A stretch of DNA of 64,000 bases from Uliginosibacterium aquaticum (GCF_012972705.2 NZ_JABCSC020000001.1:1240001-1304000); one strand, 5' to 3'. Shown: positions 44,272 through 53,428, numbered from the stretch's first letter. The notes: a model not told the origin generated them from the sequence alone. Made by a program: numbers and translations.

Positions 44272-45768
44272 TCAGGCGGCTCTGTCGTTGAGGCGCTCGC
44301 CCCATAGCCGGGCACTGTCTTCATCGCCCCGCTGGCGGTAGAAGTGTTCGGCTTCCAGGCAGGCGTCGGCGCACAGTTCGCGGTTGCGTCGTACCGCGAG
44401 CTGAAGATAGTGGGTGAGGGCTTCGTCACCACGCTCGCGCAGTAGGCGGGCGGCGGCCATGGCGCTGTCAGCCGAGCCATGTGGATGGTCGGCCGCCTGG
44501 CAGAGCAGCGGCAGGGCTTCGTCCTTGCGACCCAGTGTGTCCAGCGCCAGCGCGTAGTGGCTCAGCTCTTCCGGGCTGAGGCTGGTGGCGTCGCGCCCCT
44601 GCATGCGCTGTACGGTTTCACGGGCCGAGGCGGCCGCGTGATGGTGCAGGCGCCAGGTTTGTTCGTTGTGGCTCAGCCAGAGTTCGTCGAACTGTTGCTG
44701 CAGGCGCGGCAGAAGGTCGCCGAGCAGGGACTGGGCCGCGCTGTGAACCGCGTTCGGCGGCAGTTCGGTGCCGGTATCGAGGGCCAGGATGCGGTCGCGC
44801 AGGCTCGGATGGGTGTCCTGGGCGCCGGTGTAGTGTTGCAGCGCTTCGTCGAACCAGCGCTGGGCGTCTTCCTGCGACAGGCCCAGATGCAGAGCGGTGC
44901 GCATTGCGGTGTGCGGCAGGTAAGGGGGGTGCTGCTTGCTGCTGGCCTGTGACCACAGGTCCTGCCAGAAGCGCTCTTCGATGAAGCGGCCGCGGATGGC
45001 CTGGGCGATCAGGGCATCCGCCATGGTCTGCGCGCCGACCACGCTGGCGGCCAGGCGATCGGCCTCGTACTCGTCGCGACGGGCCTGGACCAGGCTGTAG
45101 GCCTGGAAGAGCGGGATATAGCCACGCAGGAAGCGGGTCAGCATGGCCTCGATGAGACTGCTGTCGTGGCGGAAGGAGGCCTGGACTTGCGACCACAGCA
45201 GGCGGGTGTGGTAGATCCAGGTATCCAGGCGGCCGTGCTGGCGCGAGAGATGGGCGTATTCGTGCGCCAGGATGGCGGCGAACTCCTTGCGCGACAGCGC
45301 CTGCATCAGCGGCAATCCGATGATCAGGGTATTGCGGTGCCAGCCAAAGATGCCCAGCCGAGGCGCCTGGAAGATGGCCGCGTTGAAGAGGTCATTCACC
45401 ACCACGCGGTGGATTGGCGGGCCGCCGAGCTTGCGACGGATCTTTTCGATCACCCCGAAGAGTTGCGGCGCATCGGCGGGCAGCAGCGCCTGGCCTTGCG
45501 GTGCCGGCAGGTTGATACGGGTGGAGCGCCACAACATGATGGCGGCAATGCTGCCCAGTAGCAGCAGCTTGGCCCCCTGGAGGGCTTCGTCATGGGCGAG
45601 CTCGGTCAGCCCCCACAACAGCAGCAAGGATGACAGCAGCAGCAGCGCAAGGATGTAGAGATGACCCAATGCCGTGAGGGCGAGCAGCTTGATCCGGTAG
45701 AGTTCCGGGCGCTGCTCGCTTTCGCGGTTGAGGCGGGCGACAAGTTGTTCGAATTCCCGAGGCGGCAT
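44272..45768 (-). CDS. M48 family zinc metalloprotease with C-terminal TPR-like helices
   Basis: The product is 498 residues. Two N-terminal membrane helices (about 30-80) precede a peptidase M48 domain with LAHEYAHLSRQ (HExxH zinc site) and the third ligand in RRDEYEADRLAASVVG. The C-terminal third (YALALDTLGRKDEALPLLCQAADH) has TPR-like helical pairs. M48 proteases with this layout handle membrane or envelope quality control. GIDE and LemA genes downstream make the familiar trio, here split by two hydrolase genes. No terminator separates them. Confidence 0.87.
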   Translation of the reverse strand: MPPREFEQLVARLNRESEQRPELYRIKLLALTALGHLYILALLLLSSLLLLWGLTELAHDEALQGAKLLLLGSIAAIMLWRSTRINLPAPQGQALLPADAPQLFGVIEKIRRKLGGPPIHRVVVNDLFNAAIFQAPRLGIFGWHRNTLIIGLPLMQALSRKEFAAILAHEYAHLSRQHGRLDTWIYHTRLLWSQVQASFRHDSSLIEAMLTRFLRGYIPLFQAYSLVQARRDEYEADRLAASVVGAQTMADALIAQAIRGRFIEERFWQDLWSQASSKQHPPYLPHTAMRTALHLGLSQEDAQRWFDEALQHYTGAQDTHPSLRDRILALDTGTELPPNAVHSAAQSLLGDLLPRLQQQFDELWLSHNEQTWRLHHHAAASARETVQRMQGRDATSLSPEELSHYALALDTLGRKDEALPLLCQAADHPHGSADSAMAAARLLRERGDEALTHYLQLAVRRNRELCADACLEAEHFYRQRGDEDSARLWGERLNDRAA

Positions 45769-45974
45769 GGGTGGGTGTTGCGAAATGAATGCAGATCCAT
45801 CCGCAAGCCCTGTGCCATGCAGGTGGTCGTGATATTTATCACGCGTTTGCGCCTGCAGACGGCCATGTGGGTCATCCGGCTTGCCGTCAGGCGGAAGCCG
45901 GGGTGACGAAGAGCGTCACAATTTTGCCAAATTTCCTGTTGCTGAAGAATTTGCGCGGGTGTTGCGCGGGCTTC

Positions 45975-47273
45975 TCAGGCCGGGCGGGTGCTGGCCAGCG
46001 GCGGATTTTTTGCGAAGTAGCGCTTGATGCCGCGCAGCATGGCTTCGGCGAGGCGGTCCTGATAAGCCTCGTCATTGAGGCGCTTTTCTTCTTCCGGATT
46101 GGAGATGAAAGCGGTCTCGACTAGCAGGGACGGAATGTCCGGTGCCTTCAGCACCGCGAAGCTGGCCTGCTCGACCTGGCCTTTATGCAGTTGATTGACG
46201 TTGCCAAGCTCGCCCAGTACGGACTTGGCGACCTTCAGGCTGTCATTGAGGGTGGCCGTTTGCGACAGATCGAGCAGGGTCTTGGCCAGATGCGCATCCT
46301 TGACGCCGAGATTGACGCCGCCCACCAGGTCAGCCGCGTTTTCCTTGTTGGCCAGCCAGCGTGCGGCAGTGCTCGTGGCGCCCTTGTCGGACAGTACGAA
46401 GACCGAACTGCCGCGTGCTTCCGGGCGGATGAAGGCATCGGCGTGAATGGACACGAAGAGGTCCGCCTGGACGCGGCGAGCCTTTTCGACGCGCTGCTGC
46501 AGCGGCACGAAGAAGTCCGCGTCGCGCGTGAGCATGGCGCGCATGTTCGGCTCGGCATCGATCTTGGCCTTGAGGCGCTGGGCCACATCGAGGGTGATGT
46601 TTTTCTCGAAGGATCCCTTGGCGCCTACGGCTCCCGGATCTTCGCCGCCATGGCCGGGGTCCAGCGCGATGGTGATCGGGCGCACGTTACCGCGTGCCGG
46701 CTTGATCGCATCCTTCTCGGCTTGTGCCGGTCGAGGTGTGTCGTGCGGGTTTGCTGCGGCCGCTTCGGGGCTTGTGGCAGCAGCTGGCGAATCCTTCTCG
46801 AGCAGGGCCAGCAGAGGGTCGACCGGCTGGGTCGGGTAGAGGTCCAGCACCAGGCGCGGACCATAGCTGCCGGCTGGCGGCAGGGTAAAGACCTGCGGAT
46901 TGATTTCGGCTTTCAGCTCGACCACCAGACGCACCACGCCCGGGCGATTGCGGCCGGCACGGAGCAGCTTGATGTAGGGATCGCTGTCCGAAATCTTGCC
47001 GGGCAGGCTCTGCAACACGCTATCGAACTCGACGCCTTCAAGATCGACGACCAGACGTTCCGGATTCTTCACGATCTGATGGCTGTAGCGCACCGAGTCC
47101 GCATACTCGAGGGTGATGCGGGTGTAATCACGGGCCGGCCATACGCGTACCGCCAGCACACGAGAGGCGCCCTGAGCGAGTCCTGCCGGAGTCACCAGCA
47201 GCGTCATCAGACCGGCAGCGGCCTTCAGCAGGCGGCGGCGGGGCGGGGCAAAACGCGTGTCTGAATTCAGCAT
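45975..47273 (-). CDS. amiC: N-acetylmuramoyl-L-alanine amidase, AMIN type
   Basis: AmiC cleaves the stem peptide from septal peptidoglycan for daughter-cell separation. The product is 432 residues. The N-terminus RRRLLKAAAGLMTLLVTPAGLAQG is a probable Tat signal. Residues about 38-150 are an AMIN domain that targets the septum. Residues about 200-425 are amidase_3, with zinc ligands in ALDPGHGGEDPGAVG, SFEKNI, SIHADAF and LLVETAFISN. The overlap with tsaE is 7 bp, giving a tsaE-amiC operon. amiA and amiC cannot be told apart with certainty. Confidence 0.92.
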   Translation of the reverse strand: MLNSDTRFAPPRRRLLKAAAGLMTLLVTPAGLAQGASRVLAVRVWPARDYTRITLEYADSVRYSHQIVKNPERLVVDLEGVEFDSVLQSLPGKISDSDPYIKLLRAGRNRPGVVRLVVELKAEINPQVFTLPPAGSYGPRLVLDLYPTQPVDPLLALLEKDSPAAATSPEAAAANPHDTPRPAQAEKDAIKPARGNVRPITIALDPGHGGEDPGAVGAKGSFEKNITLDVAQRLKAKIDAEPNMRAMLTRDADFFVPLQQRVEKARRVQADLFVSIHADAFIRPEARGSSVFVLSDKGATSTAARWLANKENAADLVGGVNLGVKDAHLAKTLLDLSQTATLNDSLKVAKSVLGELGNVNQLHKGQVEQASFAVLKAPDIPSLLVETAFISNPEEEKRLNDEAYQDRLAEAMLRGIKRYFAKNPPLASTRPA

Positions 47274-47755
47274 GGCAGGCAGATGTCCTTCAGGCAGGCT
47301 GCGCCGCGCGGGCTGCGGGCGACAAGGCTGGCCAGGCGCGCTTCACCGGCCACTTGCAGGTGGATCTCGAGATCGGGCTGTGGAACGTAGGGCAGAGCTT
47401 TGTCGGCCCATTCAACAAGACATACGCCCTCGCCACCAAAGTATTCGTCCAACCCCGCTTCGAGAAATTCATCTGCATGCGTGAATCGATAGAAATCAAA
47501 GTGATACAGCGCAATTCTAGAAACAGCATAAACTTCTATCAAGGTGTAGGTGGGGCTCTTTACACTTCCTGTGTGGCCCAACGCCCGCAACAGGCCCCGT
47601 GTCAGCGTGGTCTTGCCGGCACCCAGGTCACCCGCGAGCCAGATCACCAGGCCGGGCGCCAGCACGGGTGCGAGTGCCGCACCGAGGGCTTCAGTGGCCG
47701 CTGCATCGGCAAGTGGCAGGCGCTGGGCGCAGGTATCATCGCTGGCGTGATGCAT
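47267..47755 (-). CDS. tsaE: tRNA threonylcarbamoyladenosine biosynthesis ATPase TsaE
   Basis: TsaE is the ATPase of the TsaBDE complex that makes t6A37 on ANN-decoding tRNAs. The product is 162 residues. It has Walker A GDLGAGKTTLTRGLL, switch-like SPTYTLIEVY, and YHFDFYR and LVEWADK, matching the family. The only usable start in the family register is ATG 47755, the complement of half of ATGCAT. The ATG of divergent queG is the other half. It overlaps amiC by 7 bp and is co-transcribed with it. Confidence 0.93.
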   Translation of the reverse strand: MHHASDDTCAQRLPLADAAATEALGAALAPVLAPGLVIWLAGDLGAGKTTLTRGLLRALGHTGSVKSPTYTLIEVYAVSRIALYHFDFYRFTHADEFLEAGLDEYFGGEGVCLVEWADKALPYVPQPDLEIHLQVAGEARLASLVARSPRGAACLKDICLPC

Positions 47756-48820
47756 CCCGATTCCTTGATTCCTCAAACTGATGAACTGCTCCGGCAGATC
47801 CGGAGCTGGGCCCGCGAGCTGGGCTTTGCCGGGCTGGGCGTGAGCGGCGTTGACCTTGGCTCGGCCGAGCAGGGTTTGCTCGACTGGCTGGCTGCCGGCT
47901 TCCACGGCGGCATGGATTATATGGCTCGTCACGGGCTCAAGCGTGCCCGTCCGGCAGAACTTGTGCCGGGCACTGTCAGCGTACTCATGCTGCGCATGGA
48001 TTATTGGCCGGAGCCAGATCTGACGGAGGCTATCCGCCTGCAAAGCGAAGCTGGCCGCGCCGCGATCTCGCGTTATGCGCTGGGGCGTGATTACCACAAG
48101 GTCTTGCGCAATCGCCTGCAGAAGCTGGCCGAGCGTATTGCTGTGGAGGTTGGTGAATATGGTCACCGGGTTTTCGTCGATTCCGCTCCGGTGCTGGAGG
48201 TGGAATTGGCCAGCCGGGCCGGTCTGGGCTGGCGCGGCAAGCACACCTTGCTGATCAACCGCGAGGCCGGCTCCTTCTTTTTCCTGGGCGAGATCTATGT
48301 GGATCTGGCCTTGCCGCCGGATACCCCGGTCCGCGCGCACTGTGGCAGCTGTACGGCTTGTATCCCCGCCTGTCCGACCCAAGCCATCGTGGCGCCCTAC
48401 CGGCTCGATGCGCGGCGCTGTATTTCCTATCTGACTATCGAGCACGCCGGCCCCATTCCGGAAGCCTTGCGGCCGCTGATCGGTAACCGTGTCTATGGTT
48501 GCGACGATTGCCAGCTCGCCTGCCCCTGGAACCGTTTTGCGCGGCTGACTCAGGAGCCGGATTTCGCGGTGCGCAACGGGCTCGACCGGGCCACTCTGGT
48601 CGAGCTGTTTGCCTGGCGTGAGGATGAGTTTGCGCAGCGTCTGGCGGGTTCCCCCATTTACCGTATCGGCCATGAGCGCTGGTTGCGCAATCTGGCGGTC
48701 GGACTGGGCAATGCACCAACCAGTCCAGCGGTGCTCGAAGCCTTGCAAAGCAGGGCTGACGATCCGTCAGCACTGGTACGCGAGCACGTGGCCTGGGCAT
48801 TGGCACAGCACGGACGCTGA
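47750..48820 (+). CDS. queG: Epoxyqueuosine reductase
   Basis: QueG is the cobalamin- and iron-sulphur-dependent enzyme that reduces epoxyqueuosine to queuosine in tRNA. The product is 356 residues. It has two 4Fe-4S sets: CGSCTACIPACPTQAI and YGCDDCQLACPWN, plus HCGSC and the C-terminal HEAT-like PSALVREHVAWALAQ. Start ATG 47750 is in the same 6-bp palindrome as the tsaE start. Upstream in-frame GTG 47747 is an alternative. queA and tgt, from the same pathway, lie 5-10 kb away. The longer open frame upstream is an antisense shadow of tsaE. Confidence 0.93.
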   Translation: MHPDSLIPQTDELLRQIRSWARELGFAGLGVSGVDLGSAEQGLLDWLAAGFHGGMDYMARHGLKRARPAELVPGTVSVLMLRMDYWPEPDLTEAIRLQSEAGRAAISRYALGRDYHKVLRNRLQKLAERIAVEVGEYGHRVFVDSAPVLEVELASRAGLGWRGKHTLLINREAGSFFFLGEIYVDLALPPDTPVRAHCGSCTACIPACPTQAIVAPYRLDARRCISYLTIEHAGPIPEALRPLIGNRVYGCDDCQLACPWNRFARLTQEPDFAVRNGLDRATLVELFAWREDEFAQRLAGSPIYRIGHERWLRNLAVGLGNAPTSPAVLEALQSRADDPSALVREHVAWALAQHGR

Positions 48821-48824
48821 AATG

Positions 48825-48852
48825 AAAAAAGCCGATGCGCGGGCATCGGCTT
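48825..48852 (-). terminator. Rho-independent terminator of the cytochrome c' gene
   Basis: AAGCCGATGC (48829-48838) pairs with GCATCGGCTT (48843-48852). On the minus strand TTTTTTCATT follows the stem, so it ends the cytochrome c' gene. It may also slow queG read-through. Confidence 0.85.
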
Positions 48853-48873
48853 GGGGTTTGCTGCTTATCCGGC

Positions 48874-49323
48874 TTACTTCATGCGGTAGTCGTCGTGGCA
48901 GCCCTTGCAGGTCTTGCCCAGATCGGCCAGTGCAGTCTTCAGGGAGTTCAGATCGCCGGCGGCGGCGGGCAGGCTGCGCGCCGAGGTGCTGAACTTGTCG
49001 AAGGCAGCCTTGAACTTGTCGGCTTCGCTCCAGATCTTCGGATCAGCCTTGGTCGGCGCACCCTTGTCGGTGCCGGGGCCATAAGCACCCGCGGTGAGCG
49101 GCAGGTCAGAGAGATCGGCAATCGTGCTGGCGTGACGCTGGGCGAGTTCCTTGTTGAAGGGCAGATCGCCCTTAGCCATGGCACTGAGTACGCCGACGCT
49201 GCGGGCGGTGACCGTCATGGCGGACTGGCGGTATTTGATCTGGTCTTCCGGCTTGGCTTGCGCAAAAGCGGCGCTGATCGACAGGCTGGCGATAGCGATG
49301 GCGGCGAGATGCTGGATCTTCAT
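48874..49323 (-). CDS. Cytochrome c' (class II c-type cytochrome)
   Basis: The product is 149 residues. A signal peptide (about 1-21, cleavage after FAQA) sends it to the periplasm. The haem site CKGCH (Cys139, Cys142, His143) sits close to the C-terminus, as in four-helix cytochromes c'. The family binds nitric oxide or carries electrons. The same-strand neighbours are a DUF2322-like protein and a di-haem-type cytochrome b, which probably reduces it. ATG 49323 follows a GAGGGACACGCA leader. A terminator follows directly. Confidence 0.9.
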   Translation of the reverse strand: MKIQHLAAIAIASLSISAAFAQAKPEDQIKYRQSAMTVTARSVGVLSAMAKGDLPFNKELAQRHASTIADLSDLPLTAGAYGPGTDKGAPTKADPKIWSEADKFKAAFDKFSTSARSLPAAAGDLNSLKTALADLGKTCKGCHDDYRMK

Positions 49324-49399
49324 TGCGTGTCCCTCTTGGGTAGTGGCTGCTGCTGGAGTCAAAAGTGCCGGGGGCGGCACCCTTCAAAACGGCCCTGCT

Positions 49400-49726
49400 T
49401 CAGGAGCCGGATTCTGCAAAGACATGGCGTACGCGCAGAACGTTCCCTTCGCGGGCCACCGAAATCAGACGGTCGATGTTGGGATGCTTGCCCGGGTTCT
49501 GACGTGCGTCCTCAGTATGTTCAGCATAAAGCTCAAGCCCTTTGCTGGCGGCCTCGGCGTTCACGGCGCCGAAGAATTGGGCTAGATGGTTGTAGACGGC
49601 GAGCGAGCCGATCTGGCCCGGCTTGTGTTCGATGGTGGCGATGACATTGCCTTCTGCGTCGAGCAGTTGCAGGGCCGTCAGATGGGATACGCCGGGGAGT
49701 TGCTTGAGATTGTCTGCGAAAGCCAT
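49400..49726 (-). CDS. Small conserved protein (DUF2322-like)
   Basis: The product is 108 residues, cytoplasmic and without membrane helices. Conserved-looking parts are LTALQLLDAEGNVIATIEHKPGQIGSLAVYNHLAQFFGAV and LELYAEHTEDARQNPGKHPNIDRL. I believe it is a DUF2322 protein but could not check. It lies between the cytochrome b and cytochrome c' genes (20 nt from the former), which suggests a shared job, perhaps in haem or cytochrome assembly. Function is unknown. Confidence 0.7.
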   Translation of the reverse strand: MAFADNLKQLPGVSHLTALQLLDAEGNVIATIEHKPGQIGSLAVYNHLAQFFGAVNAEAASKGLELYAEHTEDARQNPGKHPNIDRLISVAREGNVLRVRHVFAESGS

Positions 49727-49746
49727 TTTCGGTCAGGGAAACAAAG

Positions 49747-50412
49747 TTACAGGGTGACGATGAACCACACCACGCCGGCAGCTACCGCCAGCGTGATCAG
49801 CCCAAGCAGGGCGGAGCCGCCGTTGGCGTCCTGGACCGGCGTTTCAGCCGGCACTTCCTTGCTACCGGTTAGCATCGGCGTGATCAGGTTATCGCGCTTG
49901 ACGAAGCGGTAGAACAGGATGGCCGCCAAGTGCAGGCCGATCAGGGTGAAGATGATGCCAGCATTGGCCTCATGGGCTTCGGCCAGGAAGCCCGCGATCT
50001 CACCGCTGACGAACTTGAACAGCGGCCCTTCGAACATGATTTCATCGGAGAGGAAGAGACCCGATCCGGCCTGGAACAGTAGCACGGCGAGCAAGCCCAG
50101 CACTGACAGGGCGCCCAGCGGGTTGTGGCCGACGGCCGGACCTTTCTCGTCTTTCATCCTCTTCACGTAGCCGAGGATGCTGGCCGGGCTGCGCAGGAAA
50201 TTTGCGAAGCGAGCGTGCTGTCCGCCGACGATGCCCCACAACAGGCGGAACACCAGCAAGGTCAGCACGGCGATACCGAAGCGCTGGTGCCAGTCGATGT
50301 TGTCGGCAACTTCAATGCTGATCACAGCGCCCGCAACACAGAGGAGAAGGCTCCAGTGGAACAGGCGAAGAGGCAGATCCCAGACCTTGATGCGACGAGT
50401 GCTGACAGTCAT
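49747..50412 (-). CDS. Cytochrome b561-like (Ni-Fe hydrogenase type b-haem) membrane protein
   Basis: The product is 221 residues with about five membrane helices. Histidines placed for haem binding are in LFHWSLLL, DWHQRFG, EAHEANAG and LIGLHLAAI. VWDLPLRLFHWSL is the start typical of the cytochrome b561-like family. ATG 50412 has AAGGAA 8 nt upstream; ATG 50430 lacks one. The gene group with cytochrome c' suggests electron transfer from the quinone pool to the periplasmic cytochrome. Confidence 0.87.
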   Translation of the reverse strand: MTVSTRRIKVWDLPLRLFHWSLLLCVAGAVISIEVADNIDWHQRFGIAVLTLLVFRLLWGIVGGQHARFANFLRSPASILGYVKRMKDEKGPAVGHNPLGALSVLGLLAVLLFQAGSGLFLSDEIMFEGPLFKFVSGEIAGFLAEAHEANAGIIFTLIGLHLAAILFYRFVKRDNLITPMLTGSKEVPAETPVQDANGGSALLGLITLAVAAGVVWFIVTL

Positions 50413-50460
50413 GAAAGATTCCTTGTGCATTCAGTCTTATAAATGATGGCAGAAGAGCTG

Positions 50461-50492
50461 TAAAAGACAAACGGCTCCCTTGTGGAGCCGTT
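50461..50492 (-). terminator. Rho-independent terminator of secF
   Basis: AACGGCTCC (50470-50478) pairs with GGAGCCGTT (50484-50492) around a 5-nt loop. On the minus strand TGTCTTTTAC follows. It is 27 nt beyond the secF stop. Confidence 0.75.
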
Positions 50493-50518
50493 GTTGCGTG
50501 AAACGGGACAATGCCCGC

Positions 50519-51457
50519 TCAGACGACGGCTTCTTCCTTCTCTACCTTGGCCTTGATGAACTGCTCGCGCGACACGCCCAGCCACATTACCAGCGGGGCT
50601 GCCACCAGCACCGAGGAGTAGATGCCGAAGCAGATGCCGATGGCCAGTGCCAGAGCAAAGAAATGCAGGGTGGGGCCGCCGAAGAAGAACATCGACAAGG
50701 CCATCATCAGGGTACAGGCGTGGGTGATGATGGTGCGGCTGATGGTGCTGGTGATGGCGTGGTCCAGCACTTGTGGCACTGTCAGGCCGCGCATGCGACT
50801 GTTGCGGAAAGTTTCGCGTACGCGGTCGAAAACCACCACCGATTCGTTCACCGAGTAGCCCAGCACCGCCAGCACGGCGGCCAGCACCGGCAGCGAGAAC
50901 TCCCACTGGAAGAAGGCGAAGAAGCCCACGATGATGATTACGTCGTGCAGGTTGGCGATGATGGCCGATACGGCAAAACGCCATTCGAAGCGGAAAGCCA
51001 AGTAGATCACGATACCCAGCACGACCATCAGCAGCGCCATGGCGCCATCGGTGGCGAGTTCTTCGCCGACCTGCGGGCCAACGAACTCGACCCGGCGCAA
51101 TTCGCCCTTGGGGCCCGGTACCGCGGCCAGGGTAGCCATGACCTTGTCGGAGACCTTGCTCGAGTTTTCGGCGGCGCGGTTCGGCACGCGCACCATGATG
51201 TCGCGCGAGGAGCCGAAGGTTTGTACCTGGGTGTCGGTGTAGCCGGCCGCCGTCAGCGCGTTGCGCAGCGGATCGAGCTGCGGTGCTTCGGCGTAAGTGA
51301 CTTCCATCACGGTGCCACCGGTGAACTCCACCGACAGGTGCAGACCCCTGTGGAAGATGAAGAACACGGCCAGTACGAAGGTGATCAGCGAAATCGCGTT
51401 GAACACCAGCGCGTGACGCATGAAGGGGAGGTCATTCTTGATGCGGAACAGTTCCAT
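50519..51457 (-). CDS. secF: Protein translocase subunit SecF
   Basis: SecF works with SecD to pull translocating proteins into the periplasm using the proton gradient. The product is 312 residues with six membrane helices. Signatures are LSVEFTGGTVMEVTY near the N-terminus and YSVNESVVVFDRVRETFR in helix 4, with helix 5/6 loops TISRTIITHACTLM. The 17-nt gap to secD shows co-transcription. It is the last gene of yajC-secD-secF and is followed by a terminator. Confidence 0.97.
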   Translation of the reverse strand: MELFRIKNDLPFMRHALVFNAISLITFVLAVFFIFHRGLHLSVEFTGGTVMEVTYAEAPQLDPLRNALTAAGYTDTQVQTFGSSRDIMVRVPNRAAENSSKVSDKVMATLAAVPGPKGELRRVEFVGPQVGEELATDGAMALLMVVLGIVIYLAFRFEWRFAVSAIIANLHDVIIIVGFFAFFQWEFSLPVLAAVLAVLGYSVNESVVVFDRVRETFRNSRMRGLTVPQVLDHAITSTISRTIITHACTLMMALSMFFFGGPTLHFFALALAIGICFGIYSSVLVAAPLVMWLGVSREQFIKAKVEKEEAVV

Positions 51458-51474
51458 GTTTTCTCTCCTGGCGC

Positions 51475-53325
51475 TTATTCAGCAGTGGCACGCCAGACCT
51501 GGCCGATGGCGAGCTTTTCAAGCTTGCGGCGGCTGCCGTAGACGAAGTTGGTGATCATGCGCGAAACCATCACGGCGCTGAACATCGAAGTCAGGATGCC
51601 CAGGCAGTGCACCACCGCGAAGCCCTTGACCGGGCCGGAGCCGAAGGCGAGCAGGGCGATACCGGCAATCAGGGTGGTGACGTTGGAGTCCAGAATCGTA
51701 TCGAAGGCGTGCTCGTAACCGGCCGAGATGGCTGCTTGCGGGCTGGCGCCGTTGCGCAGCTCCTCGCGGATGCGTTCGTTGATCAGCACGTTGGCGTCAA
51801 TGGCCATCCCGAGCGTCAGTGCGATAGCCGCAATCCCGGGCAGGGTCAGGGTGGCCTGGAACAAGGACAGCAGCGCAATCAGCAGCAGCACGTTGGCGCC
51901 CAGGGCCAGCGTCGAGATCAGGCCGAAGAGCATGTAATACACGCACATGAACACGGCGATGGCGACGAAGCCCCACAGTGTCGACTCGAAACCCTTCTTG
52001 ATGTTCTCTGCGCCAAGGCTCGGGCCGATGGTGCGTTCTTCGATGATGTCCATCGGCGCAGCCAGCGAGCCGGAGCGGATCAGGATCGAGAGGCGGTTGG
52101 ATTCTTCGGTGCTGAAGGCGCCACTGATCTGGAACTGGTTACCGAATTCCCCCTGGATGGTCGCGACCGAAATGGCTTCACCCTTGCCCTTTTCAAACAG
52201 GATGATGGCCATGCGTTTCTTGAGGTTCTCACGGGTGGTATCGCGCATCACGCGGCCACCGGCTGCATCCAGGCGCACCGAAACGACCGGCTGCTGGTTC
52301 TGCGAGTCGAACGAGGCCTGGGCGCCGACGAAACGGTCGCCGGTCAGCACGACCTGTTTCTTCACGACTACCGGGTAGCTCTCGGTGCCCCGAGTTTCCG
52401 GGAAAACATCGGTGCCGGCTGGCGGGCTCATTGGATTGGCGTCCTCCGCTACCAGGCGCACCTGAAGGGTGGCGGTACGGCCAATCAGATCCTTGGCCTT
52501 GGCGACGTCCTGCACGCCAGGCAGCTGCACCACGATGCGGTCCGCCCCCTGTTGCTGGATGACCGGTTCGGCCACGCCGAGTTCATTGACCCGGTTGTGC
52601 AGAGTCACCATGTTCTGCTTGATGGCGTCTTCCTGAATGGTGCGGCGACCCTTTTCGGTCAGGCTGCCGATGATCAGGAATTCGCTGCCATCCGTGCGTT
52701 CAACCAGCTGGAAATCGGTGCCGCGCGCATCACGGATGTAGCCGCTGGCTTTCTTGCGGTCGTCTTCGCTGCGCAGGCGTACGACAAGGGTTTCGCCTTC
52801 GCGGTTGATGCCGCCATGGCGCAGGTTCTTCTCGCGCAGCAGGCTGCGCAGGTCGCCAGCCGTGGCGTCAAGCTGCTTGGTTACTGCGCCCTTCATGTCC
52901 ACCTGGAGCAGGAAGTGCACGCCACCGCGCAGATCGAGACCCAAATACATCGGCAGCGCGCCCATAGAGGTGAGCCATTGCGGGCTGGCCGACAACAGGT
53001 TCAGCGCCACCACGAAACCGGGGTTCTGGGCATCCGGGTTCAGAGCGTGTTCGATTACATCACGCGCCTTGAGCTGGATGTCTTCGTTGGCCAGGCGCAC
53101 ACGCAGCCCCGCCGGATCGCGAATCAGGCCCGTGGGTTCGATGCTGGCGGCGGATAGTGCCGCAAGCACCTGGCGTTCGATGTTGCTATCGACCTTGGTG
53201 GTCGAGCGGGCAGCCGAAACCTGAACGGCCGGTACTTCACCGAAGAAGTTCGGCAGGGTGTAGAGCAGGCCGAGGACCAGCACAAGGCCGATCAACAGGT
53301 TCTTCCAGAGCGGATAACGGTTCAT
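51475..53325 (-). CDS. secD: Protein translocase subunit SecD
   Basis: SecD is the larger partner of SecF. The product is 616 residues, with a first membrane helix (LLIGLVLVLGLLYTLPNFFGE), a large periplasmic region (PMYLGLDLRGGVHFLLQVDM and VNELGVAEPVIQQQGADRIVVQLPG), and five C-terminal helices with GMAIDANVLINERIREE. That acidic/Arg helix is involved in proton use. The first TM helix and GLDLRGG motif are characteristic. It lies between yajC and secF on the minus strand. Confidence 0.97.
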   Translation of the reverse strand: MNRYPLWKNLLIGLVLVLGLLYTLPNFFGEVPAVQVSAARSTTKVDSNIERQVLAALSAASIEPTGLIRDPAGLRVRLANEDIQLKARDVIEHALNPDAQNPGFVVALNLLSASPQWLTSMGALPMYLGLDLRGGVHFLLQVDMKGAVTKQLDATAGDLRSLLREKNLRHGGINREGETLVVRLRSEDDRKKASGYIRDARGTDFQLVERTDGSEFLIIGSLTEKGRRTIQEDAIKQNMVTLHNRVNELGVAEPVIQQQGADRIVVQLPGVQDVAKAKDLIGRTATLQVRLVAEDANPMSPPAGTDVFPETRGTESYPVVVKKQVVLTGDRFVGAQASFDSQNQQPVVSVRLDAAGGRVMRDTTRENLKKRMAIILFEKGKGEAISVATIQGEFGNQFQISGAFSTEESNRLSILIRSGSLAAPMDIIEERTIGPSLGAENIKKGFESTLWGFVAIAVFMCVYYMLFGLISTLALGANVLLLIALLSLFQATLTLPGIAAIALTLGMAIDANVLINERIREELRNGASPQAAISAGYEHAFDTILDSNVTTLIAGIALLAFGSGPVKGFAVVHCLGILTSMFSAVMVSRMITNFVYGSRRKLEKLAIGQVWRATAE

Positions 53326-53401
53326 GGTGAATGACTGGATAGGAAGTGACGCGAAACAGAACGCGAAGCAGGACGCGGCGTAGCGCTAGGGCAGCATGCA
53401 A

Positions 53402-53421
53402 ACGGGGGCTGGCGCCCCCGT
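53402..53421 (-). other. GC-rich hairpin between yajC and secD
   Basis: ACGGGGGC (53402-53409) and GCCCCCGT (53414-53421) pair perfectly around TGGC, 8 nt beyond the yajC stop. There is no clear U run. It could attenuate secD or protect the yajC message. Confidence in a function is low. Confidence 0.4.
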
Positions 53422-53428
53422 CAATGCA

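Noticed and set aside
51607-53157. 516-residue plus-strand open frame over secD
   Set aside because: Antisense shadow; the minus strand encodes SecD with all motifs.
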